DNA of 64,000 nt from Prevotella sp. (GTDB taxonomy: Bacteria; Bacteroidota; Bacteroidia; Bacteroidales; Bacteroidaceae): positions 124,001-188,000 of the forward strand of contig JAFUTI010000023.1 of the NCBI GenBank assembly GCA_017471465.1, in the 5' to 3' direction. The notes beneath the pieces were generated by a model that was not told the origin of the DNA, made no database searches, and worked only from the letters and a program-made list of their open reading frames with translations. Positions 51,826 to 59,664 of this stretch are shown in pieces. Every line of letters begins with the position of its first letter. The first letter of the stretch is position 1. The position numbers and the translations under genes were made by a program.

Positions 51826-54696
51826 TTACTTAATCACGAATTTCTTGCCGTTCTGGATGTACATGCCGGGCTTCGAAGCCTTGGTGACGCGGACACCGCT
51901 CAAGGTGTAGATAGCCTTGTCGGCAGCAGCGTTGTTGATGCTCTTCACGCCAGTGTCAACCCAGTCGGTATGATCAGCCCAAGTCTTCTCGGTGATATCC
52001 TCCTCGACGTCGGCGAGGGCATACTTCGAAATCTTCAGGTTGTCGAACCAGCAGCGACGATCCTTGTTGTTGTAGTTGCTCCTCAGCACGAACTTCACGA
52101 CTTTCTGATCTTCGATGTCAGTGCGGAACGGCATGGCCTTACCCTCACAGATACCATTTTTGGCGTTGTTAAGAGTTCCCTGCAGGGTCTTGTTGTGGTA
52201 GTCGATGACGAGATCGAATGACGAGCAGTTTGAGGCAGCAGCAATAGCAGCGTTAGAAGCAGAGCTAGACCCTACACCAGACACATACTTCAGGAGGTTC
52301 AAGCCGTCACCGTCATTGGTGAGCACGCTGTTAAAGTCGTTGTAAGCCAAAGAACCATGATAGCGGTTAATAGAGAAGCCTGCTACACGCTCACCGGCAG
52401 CATTCTGCAACTCAATACCGGCATTCTTACCAGAGAGGTTTCCAAAGAACATGTCGAAGGTGACACGCAGACAATCGTCATCACCAGGCTGGTTAGCCTC
52501 GTCAATGTAGACTGTTGCATCGCCATTACCGACGCGGAGAACATCCGGATACTCCTCACCGACACCAAGAGCGAAGCCTGTTGCGGTGTTGTTGTCCTCA
52601 TCAAAACCAGCAAAGTAAATTTTGCCTAACTTGCCTTCAATGTAGTAAGCAGCCGGAGCTTCATCGCTGGTGTCTTCAGCGAAGACGGCAGGAATCGTAG
52701 GATCGGCAGGATCCTGGAAGTCGATGTCGATGAATGGCTTCACGCTTACACTTGCCAGGAAGGCGGCAGTGGCAGCGTCGAGTGTCTCCTTAGCCTGAGC
52801 GAAGGTGGTAGAGTCAGCCTCGCGGGTAGCGTCGGTCGTAGCAGCACGAAGAGTCGTCAGCGTGTTCAGGGCAGCCAGGATAGCAGCCTTATAGGTCTCG
52901 CGGTCGCCAGACTGGTAGGCACCGTTGTTACGGGTCTTCTTGGCCTCGTCAATAGCGTTACCGAGGTCGGTAATTACCTTATTGAGAGCCTCCACAGCAT
53001 TGTTGGCAGCCTGATAGCCACGTACCAGCTGGTACTCCAAGCGCTTTGCCTCACCTGTTTCTTCATCAGGATCGCCATAAGCCTCAATACCCTGATAGAG
53101 TGCCCAGTCGTTCAGCTCGTCGGTAGAAGCGACACCAGCATCGGTACCCTCAGCGGTATACCATCCCTTGGCATGCTGACCTGTGTAGTAAGGCTCCAGA
53201 CGGTCGCGCTCAGCCTTCAGCTCATTCTGTCCCCAAGGATAGTTGGCATTATCAATCTTGTTGTGAACGTTCTGGCGGCCACTTGTGGCAGCATTCCACT
53301 GGGTCATATAGGTTTTGAAGGCCTGGACGTGCTCCACGTCAGAGACAAGACTTGTATTGAAGGCACGTACGATGGTGTTACGGACGAAGAAAGCACCACC
53401 CTTCACAGAATTGGGCCAGTAGATACCGGCATAGAACTTGCCGTCTTCCTTCACTTCAGAAACCATGCTGAAACGCTGGAACTCCTCACCCTCGATAGCA
53501 TCGGTCTTAATGGTATCGGTGCTGATGAACATCAGACAAGAATCGGTCTTCAAGTTGAAGATAGGATTGCAAGGCCAAGAGCTCTTGTCGGTATTGGCAT
53601 TACGAACCTCGCAGGTGAAGAAGTATTTGCCTGCGGGGAAGTCCTCGTGATATACCTTGTAGGTAGCTTGATGGTCATATCCAGTCTGGATAGCAGAGCG
53701 CAGAACATCCTGTTCAGTAGCCAAGTGTCCCCAGTTGCCTGCACCGTCGAACAGCTTCCACTTAGCAGAGTTAGAACCAATGCCGCCACGCCCAAAGGTG
53801 CTGAGACTAGCTATATCAAGTCCTGGAATAAAAGTCTTAGCGTCAACAGAAGTAACAGCCAGGAACGGCTCCAGGCCCTCTTCATCAAAGCTTGACATCA
53901 TGGCCTCAGCATTTGACTGGTCATCCATCTCACCTGATTCAATCATAGCCTCAATGGACTCAATGACGCCTTGCAGATCTGCCTTAGCCTCCTGAGCGGC
54001 CTCGGTGTTGAACTCCGGCATCTCCATCAGTTCCTTGGCAAGAGAGATGCGATTCTGAGCAACGCGGATGTCGTACACCTGCTCGGCCTGATGAATCTCA
54101 ACGTTGGTGAACTGGATGCCTGCTGCAAGTTTCTCAAAGTGCATCACCAGATTCTTGCCTGCATCTGCCGTGAAGAAAAACACGAGTGTGCGCCATTCCC
54201 CAGCGGGATAGTTTGACTGAACTGCCACATTTGTTACAGGAGCATCATCAGTACTGGCAGCTTTCACGAAAGCGCCGTCGCCATTTAGGAAGAAGTCGCA
54301 GGCGTTTTCTCCTGCGGCAGAACCACCGGTAATAGTAGTGATGAAGCCAGCGGCCTCGGCCTTAATGTCGAAGGAAACAACGTATGTGTTAGCAGCCTCA
54401 AAAGACCAGCTGTTGCAGAACGGCTGGTCGGCCGTAGGAGCAATACTCTGGATGACGGTCTCGCCATTGGGACCTGCACCTTCCACGACATCCCATACAT
54501 CGGCACTGGGACTGGTCTCTTTGTCGGTGCTGTACCAGCCGTCACGACCATTGGCAAAGTTGCCGTTCGTCACCAGGTTCGGACCGACGATCTTAAATCT
54601 CTGCGTAGCGTTGTAAGCGTAGTCGCCTTCGTTATAGGCAAACGACGTTGCGGTAGCCAACACAGCAAGAGCAAACATAAGTAGTCTTTTCTTCAT
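51826..54696 (-). CDS. Secreted multi-domain protein of unknown function with probable carbohydrate-binding modules
   Basis: This is a 956-residue secreted protein (signal peptide 1-20). Residues about 35-210 look like a CBM4/9-type jelly roll ('NLVTNGNFANGRDGWYST', 'YVVSFDIKAE', 'WRTLVFFFTADAG'). A helical segment follows (about 215-265), then a second beta-sandwich (about 290-450). A long Ala/Lys/Glu-rich helical region resembling FIVAR-type bundles comes next (about 455-665), then a third lectin-like sandwich (about 670-900) and the tail 'IYTLSGVRVT...GMYIQNGKK'. No catalytic motif was seen. It has its own promoter and terminator, so it is monocistronic. I infer a glycan-binding or cell-surface helper for the lyases on either side. 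Confidence 0.65.
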   Translation of the reverse strand: MKKRLLMFALAVLATATSFAYNEGDYAYNATQRFKIVGPNLVTNGNFANGRDGWYSTDKETSPSADVWDVVEGAGPNGETVIQSIAPTADQPFCNSWSFEAANTYVVSFDIKAEAAGFITTITGGSAAGENACDFFLNGDGAFVKAASTDDAPVTNVAVQSNYPAGEWRTLVFFFTADAGKNLVMHFEKLAAGIQFTNVEIHQAEQVYDIRVAQNRISLAKELMEMPEFNTEAAQEAKADLQGVIESIEAMIESGEMDDQSNAEAMMSSFDEEGLEPFLAVTSVDAKTFIPGLDIASLSTFGRGGIGSNSAKWKLFDGAGNWGHLATEQDVLRSAIQTGYDHQATYKVYHEDFPAGKYFFTCEVRNANTDKSSWPCNPIFNLKTDSCLMFISTDTIKTDAIEGEEFQRFSMVSEVKEDGKFYAGIYWPNSVKGGAFFVRNTIVRAFNTSLVSDVEHVQAFKTYMTQWNAATSGRQNVHNKIDNANYPWGQNELKAERDRLEPYYTGQHAKGWYTAEGTDAGVASTDELNDWALYQGIEAYGDPDEETGEAKRLEYQLVRGYQAANNAVEALNKVITDLGNAIDEAKKTRNNGAYQSGDRETYKAAILAALNTLTTLRAATTDATREADSTTFAQAKETLDAATAAFLASVSVKPFIDIDFQDPADPTIPAVFAEDTSDEAPAAYYIEGKLGKIYFAGFDEDNNTATGFALGVGEEYPDVLRVGNGDATVYIDEANQPGDDDCLRVTFDMFFGNLSGKNAGIELQNAAGERVAGFSINRYHGSLAYNDFNSVLTNDGDGLNLLKYVSGVGSSSASNAAIAAASNCSSFDLVIDYHNKTLQGTLNNAKNGICEGKAMPFRTDIEDQKVVKFVLRSNYNNKDRRCWFDNLKISKYALADVEEDITEKTWADHTDWVDTGVKSINNAAADKAIYTLSGVRVTKASKPGMYIQNGKKFVIK

Positions 54697-54769
54697 GTTG
54701 TTAATTTTTTAGTTATTAATTAAAAGGTTATTAAAGATTTGTCTTATATCCATACGTAGTTGTCGGCGA

Positions 54770-54801
54770 CAAAATTAGTCATTTTTTTGATATGGAGCAA
54801 A
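54770..54801 (-). promoter_or_regulatory. Promoter of the 956-residue protein gene
   Basis: On the minus strand there is TTTG (54798-54801), a 20-nt spacer, and TAATTTTG (54770-54777), about 75 nt before the ATG. It is close to consensus. Confidence 0.6.
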
Positions 54802-54874
54802 AAAGAGAGCAACAAATTTTGCTTTTATACAATAATTTTTGGGATTTGCGGAAAATACGCCTGCTTTTTGAACG

Positions 54875-54911
54875 TTTTTCGGGGGTCAGCCTATCGACCG
54901 CCCCCCGAAAA
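54875..54911. terminator. Strong inverted repeat after the third PL11 gene
   Basis: TTTTTCGGGGG on the left pairs with CCCCCCGAAAAG on the right around a 14-nt loop. It stands 18 nt after the stop at 54929. It lacks a T tract beyond the stem on the minus strand, so it may slow or end transcription or protect the 3' end, but it is not a textbook terminator. Confidence 0.5.
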
Positions 54912-54928
54912 GTTCATAGGTGCTATGC

Positions 54929-57900
54929 TTACTTTACAACAACCTTTCGGCCACCACGGATATAGACACCGGCGGGCAGGCCCTGGGTGCTGACAGTTGT
55001 CGGCTGACGGCTGACGAGACGTCCCTGCAGGTCGTAGACATTACGAGGATCGGCGTCGGCCTGCAAGCGGCGGATGCCCACCGTAGCGTCGTCGGTGACA
55101 CGCAGCACACCGGTCTTCTCCGACAGGCCGCGCACATCCCAGTAAAGTCCCTCGGGCAACTCTGGCAGGTCGAAGGTCGGCGTGCCGCTCAGCGTGCCGC
55201 TGACGGTCCAAAGGGTGTACTCGTCGCCCAGCTTTGGCGTGTAGCCATTGACGAGCGTCAGCTTCACCGTACCGTTGAACGTCAGGTTCTTGGTGTCAAG
55301 GGTGGAGTTCTTCGTCGCATTACGCAGGAAGTTGATGGTACTGCCGGCATTGGCGTTGATGGTATTGCTACACTTGATGGTTCCCGGCGTCGTCTCCGTC
55401 AGGGTAGAGCCGCAGGGCACGAGTTCGCCGCCCGTCTGCGCGGTGAGTCCGTAGACCAGACCCTGACCGACGATACGTCCGCTGGACTTCACGACAGTGG
55501 CGTATGAGCCATTGAGAAGGGTGCTGAGCTGGGTGTTGTTGAAGGCCACCGTACCGCCCTCAACGGTGAGCAAACCGTTCATACGGCCGGCCGTCATGGT
55601 CATCTTGCCCGTACCGCGCTTGGTCAGCGGCGAGGCGCTGACACCGATGGTATTACCATAATCATCGTTGCGTGCCGAGGTGATGCCCACCTCCGTTGTC
55701 AGCGTGAAGTTGTCGTCGCAGTCGACAATCCACGTGCCAGAGCCGACCAGTGCGCCTGTGCCGCCGAACTTCTTCACGCGGATGCTCTTGCCTTGGTTCT
55801 GAAGACGGGCATTGGCGTTCACATTGACGACGGCCTTCGGCATACCGCTGTTGTTACCCAACAGGAACTCCGGATCATAGCTCTTTTTGTTCTGGCGGTT
55901 GTTCTTACCAATGACAATGGTACCCTCGAAGGCGCTCCAGTCGCCATTGAAGTAAGCACGCACGCCTCCAGTGTAGACGTTGAATGTTCCGGCACCCGTC
56001 AGTGTACCGCCATAGGTACCACGGAACGAGGAATAGAACGTACCCGTCTTGCCGGCAGGAACAATGAAGTTGGTCGTGTTGGTAACGCCGTTACCTCCTT
56101 CCATATTGGCACCCCACAGGGTACCGCCTTGGAACTCAACAGTCTTCGGCAAAGTCTCGGCGTTCGACGAGTTGTAATTAGACGTCACAGTACCTGCCTT
56201 GATGATGAATTTCGAGAAGGTGTTTGTCACCGTGCCTATCTCCATAGAACCGACACCCGTCTTGTTGATGGTGGCACCTGTGCCCTTGATGGCCTTGTTG
56301 AAGATGACACTCTTACCCGAAGGTACATCTATGGTGGTCTCGCCGTTGACAGTCAGGTTCTGGTCGGTGATGATCGTGCCGTTAGTGGCCAGCGTAGTAC
56401 CGTCATTCAGGGTTATCGGCGACGAAACACCGCCTAACGATCCCCAATCCTGCCCACGATTATTAGCAAGCATCGACACCGTGACCTTACCGCCATTGAC
56501 AACGGTCGAACCGATACGGTTCCAGTTGTTTACGTTAAGGGCAGCCTGACCGTTCTTCGTCAGTACGCCACCACCTACGATACTGTCACCAGTAAGCGTA
56601 TAGGTCTTTGTCTCATTGTTGAATGTCACCGACTTGGCACTCACGGCACCCTTGATGCTCACACTCGTAGAGGCTGCATTGTCATCGAACACCACATCGT
56701 CGCCGTCGGCCATGACACTGGGCTGGCCGTCATAGAGGAAATTTTCACTGACTGCCTGCTGCCACACATTACTATCCGACGTGCCGTTCCATGTCACCAG
56801 ACCGGCAGAACGCATGGTCTCAATGTCAAGCAGGAGTTTACCGTCCTGATATTTGAGTGCTGCCTTGACACTATTGCCAACACCCTCAATGACCAAGTCG
56901 GAGACATTGCCAGTGATGGCGCTGATAGCGCCCAACTCGTAGGTGCCAGCCTCCAAAGTGCCGGTATAGTTAATCTGAATAATAGGATTCTTATAGCGGG
57001 GACCGAAGTTCTTCCAGACACTGGCTGTCTTGGCCTCAATAGTCAGACTACTGGCGTTCACCTTGTCAAACTGGCCGTTGCTGCCATCGATCACGATGCG
57101 TGAGCCAAAGCCCAGTTCTAATGTGGATGTGGTGATACTGCCTACCTGGTCCTTACCGCCAGGATAGATTGTGGCATTGTAGTCGGCCTTGATACCTGCC
57201 TTGAAGTTGCCGCCATTGGAGATCAGTGTCGTATGGCGGTTCAGCCACAGCGGACTGCTCTCGAAGGTACCATTAAACTGCAGCGTTCCCTGCCAGACAT
57301 TGGTCTCGCCGGTGTGCTTCTCCGTGACATTAGGCAAGACGAGGACACCCTCTCCCTGCTTGATCAGACGGGTAGCACCGCTAAAGGCACCGCCTGTCAG
57401 CGTCGTGGTATAGGTGACGACGGTCTGTGCCGGTTGTTTCGGCGTGCCAGTAGTAGCCTGCTGTGAACCACTACCCTTGACCCACGCCGGCGTGTTTACA
57501 GTTAATATATAAGGTGAAGCACCGTCAGCAACGGCTATCGTCTTGTCCTCATAGCCCGATATGAGCAGGTGGTCCTCAGTGGTCTGAATGGTTCCCGTCA
57601 CCTCTGTTCGTCCTTCCAGAACGACAGCAGGCGGCTCTTTCGTGATACCCTCCATCTCGCCAAGGAAGAAACTGACGTGGGGCGGCTGATTGTAGCCCAC
57701 AGGCTGCCATGTCATGCCATTGCGATACTCATGGTCGGCCCACAACGTGGTGATGCCCCATGACGAGGGATAGCTCGTGGTCTGTATAATCAGCTTATCA
57801 GCGGTACGGGTAACAATCTCCTCACGCCAGTCACCCAGAATGTCACCGAGGAAGCAGGGATTGTTCTTCGATGAGTTGTTCAGGTTGCCCTGACCCATCC

Positions 57901-59551
57901 AGCAACGGCTGTTAGCATAGCTGCGATTGGTGCCCACCTCGTTCTGTCCGGGGGCCTTGTAGACACAGGGTGACTTCTCCGTACCCGGTGAGTCCATAAA
58001 CTCTTCGAGCAGGTCGCCGTCCCAATAGACGCGCATGTTCACATGGTCATCAGTGAAACCGGTAAGACTGCTGATCTGCTTATCGGCCACCAAACTGATG
58101 GCACCGCCAGAAATACCGATGGCACCCGGGTAGCTGTTATAGAAATTACCGGCCATGCAACGACCGTTGTCACTACCGCCGCCAGTGGTATAGCGCAGTG
58201 TCTGAGTGGTAGCGTCGGTATAAGCGATTCCGGGAACCGCAGCACTCTCCAAGCAGACGAACTGCTCCAGACCCCAACGGTAGGGGTCGAAGTCGCCGCA
58301 GTGCTGGGCGTCGCCGTGACCGTAGCCCGTAGTAGCCAGACCATAGCCCGTATCATCAATGATCATCGAACCAAAGACAATCTCGTCACGTCCGTCGCAG
58401 TCGACATCGGCAATGGCATAGTTGTGGAAGCCGTTGCCAAACCAGGGTGAACCACCCTGATAGCAGTTCCAGCGCCACAGCTGAGTCAGTTCGTGGGTAT
58501 CCTTATTGACGCTAAAAGCGCAGAACTTATGGCGCGTGTAACAGCCACGACCTAAGAAGATGGCAGGATTACGGCCATCTAAATAAGGTGCGCCGAAATA
58601 ATGCTTCTGCATACGGTGCCCAAGGTCGCCCCAGATGTTGTTGTCACCTTTCGTCTCATTAGCCTCAAACTGCGGCAGCGGATAAGCCATCGGCGTCCAG
58701 TTCTCACTGCCATCCCAGCCGTAGGGCTCGCCCGTCTCACCGTTCAGGTAGAGCAGGTACTCATTTCCCACGCCCATATACTCGGGACGGTCGCTGTTGA
58801 GGCCCGTCGTCATATTACCAATCTTGATGGTCTTGCCCGTAGCGGTATGGATAATCATATTATCAGTACCGCGCATCAGGGCTTCAGCCTTGCCGTCCTG
58901 ATCCCAGTCGTAGAGGATAAGGTCGAACTGCTCGTCAGGACCCGACATCAGGTTCGGTCCCATGTCAATCCACCACAGACGGGTGCCGTCCATCTTGTAG
59001 CACTCATGCAGGTTGAAGTCGGTTTTGTTAGTTGACTTGTTTAAGTTACCCGAGTCATTGCGGCGCTTGACGACAAACTCCATCTGCTTGTCACCGTCGA
59101 CATCGGCCACGGCACAGTCATTGAGTGAATAACCCGTGACAGTAACCCCATTACGGTTCACCACCGGCTTGACGGGAATCTCCCAGTACTGGTGATCCCA
59201 AGGCTTACACTCGGCAGCCAGGTCGGTGCGCTCAGACCCCTTGATAACGGGAACCACCTTATAGGTAGCGGTCTTGGTACCGCTGTTGTCCTGATAGTTC
59301 GACACCGTCAGGTTCTCAGCCACCATCGTACCGTTACGATAAAGATTGTATTTTGTGTCGTAATACTCCGTTGGCAGAATACGCCAACTGACGAAGATGC
59401 CGCTACCCGAAACACCGTAGCGATCATCCTGTCCTGTCTTGTCACCTTGCGGGATGGCGATGAGTCCGCGCGACAGTTGGTCGGTGACGCGCTGTGCGTA
59501 CATACCGACAGAAAAAAGCCCTAAAAGAGCAAAGAGAAGTAGTCGTTTCAT
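54929..59551 (-). CDS. PL11 rhamnogalacturonan lyase with long autotransporter-type repeat region
   Basis: The start was set at 59551 (MKRLLLFALLGLFSVGMYAQ) because the promoter -7 box (59585-59592) overlaps the longer reading. The product has 1540 residues. Residues about 20-640 form a PL11 propeller closest of the three to the classic family: 'RGLIAIP', 'VADVDGDKQMEFVVKR', 'DWDQDGKAEALMRG', 'DVDCDGRDEIVFGSMIIDDTGYGL', 'GHGDAQHCGDFDPYRWGLEQF' and 'GDWREEIV' (abbreviated). Residues about 640-1470 are Gly/Thr-rich beta-helix repeats of the autotransporter-associated type ('KRGTGKMTMTAGRMNGLLTVEGG'). The C-terminus has 'VYDLQGRLV...LPAGVYIRGGRK'. It is a likely surface-displayed rhamnogalacturonan endolyase and is monocistronic. 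Confidence 0.88.
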   Translation of the reverse strand: MKRLLLFALLGLFSVGMYAQRVTDQLSRGLIAIPQGDKTGQDDRYGVSGSGIFVSWRILPTEYYDTKYNLYRNGTMVAENLTVSNYQDNSGTKTATYKVVPVIKGSERTDLAAECKPWDHQYWEIPVKPVVNRNGVTVTGYSLNDCAVADVDGDKQMEFVVKRRNDSGNLNKSTNKTDFNLHECYKMDGTRLWWIDMGPNLMSGPDEQFDLILYDWDQDGKAEALMRGTDNMIIHTATGKTIKIGNMTTGLNSDRPEYMGVGNEYLLYLNGETGEPYGWDGSENWTPMAYPLPQFEANETKGDNNIWGDLGHRMQKHYFGAPYLDGRNPAIFLGRGCYTRHKFCAFSVNKDTHELTQLWRWNCYQGGSPWFGNGFHNYAIADVDCDGRDEIVFGSMIIDDTGYGLATTGYGHGDAQHCGDFDPYRWGLEQFVCLESAAVPGIAYTDATTQTLRYTTGGGSDNGRCMAGNFYNSYPGAIGISGGAISLVADKQISSLTGFTDDHVNMRVYWDGDLLEEFMDSPGTEKSPCVYKAPGQNEVGTNRSYANSRCWMGQGNLNNSSKNNPCFLGDILGDWREEIVTRTADKLIIQTTSYPSSWGITTLWADHEYRNGMTWQPVGYNQPPHVSFFLGEMEGITKEPPAVVLEGRTEVTGTIQTTEDHLLISGYEDKTIAVADGASPYILTVNTPAWVKGSGSQQATTGTPKQPAQTVVTYTTTLTGGAFSGATRLIKQGEGVLVLPNVTEKHTGETNVWQGTLQFNGTFESSPLWLNRHTTLISNGGNFKAGIKADYNATIYPGGKDQVGSITTSTLELGFGSRIVIDGSNGQFDKVNASSLTIEAKTASVWKNFGPRYKNPIIQINYTGTLEAGTYELGAISAITGNVSDLVIEGVGNSVKAALKYQDGKLLLDIETMRSAGLVTWNGTSDSNVWQQAVSENFLYDGQPSVMADGDDVVFDDNAASTSVSIKGAVSAKSVTFNNETKTYTLTGDSIVGGGVLTKNGQAALNVNNWNRIGSTVVNGGKVTVSMLANNRGQDWGSLGGVSSPITLNDGTTLATNGTIITDQNLTVNGETTIDVPSGKSVIFNKAIKGTGATINKTGVGSMEIGTVTNTFSKFIIKAGTVTSNYNSSNAETLPKTVEFQGGTLWGANMEGGNGVTNTTNFIVPAGKTGTFYSSFRGTYGGTLTGAGTFNVYTGGVRAYFNGDWSAFEGTIVIGKNNRQNKKSYDPEFLLGNNSGMPKAVVNVNANARLQNQGKSIRVKKFGGTGALVGSGTWIVDCDDNFTLTTEVGITSARNDDYGNTIGVSASPLTKRGTGKMTMTAGRMNGLLTVEGGTVAFNNTQLSTLLNGSYATVVKSSGRIVGQGLVYGLTAQTGGELVPCGSTLTETTPGTIKCSNTINANAGSTINFLRNATKNSTLDTKNLTFNGTVKLTLVNGYTPKLGDEYTLWTVSGTLSGTPTFDLPELPEGLYWDVRGLSEKTGVLRVTDDATVGIRRLQADADPRNVYDLQGRLVSRQPTTVSTQGLPAGVYIRGGRKVVVK

Positions 59552-59584
59552 TGCTTTAGTAATTAGTATCGATACTTGTGGGTG

Positions 59585-59616
59585 CAAAGATACGAAGAAA
59601 AATGGTTTCGGCCAAA
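59585..59616 (-). promoter_or_regulatory. Promoter of the third PL11 gene; decides its start
   Basis: On the minus strand there is TTTG (59613-59616), a 20-nt spacer, and TATCTTTG (59585-59592). The transcript would begin downstream of 59585, so translation must start at 59551. Confidence 0.65.
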
Positions 59617-59664
59617 GTATTTTCTGCTTTTCTTCCTACAATTTTTGACTGGGGAAGGGAATCG

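Noticed and set aside
54875..54911. Full intrinsic terminator for the third PL11 gene
   Set aside because: The stem is strong, but the minus-strand 3' side is A-rich rather than T-rich, so it is listed only as an uncertain terminator-like hairpin.
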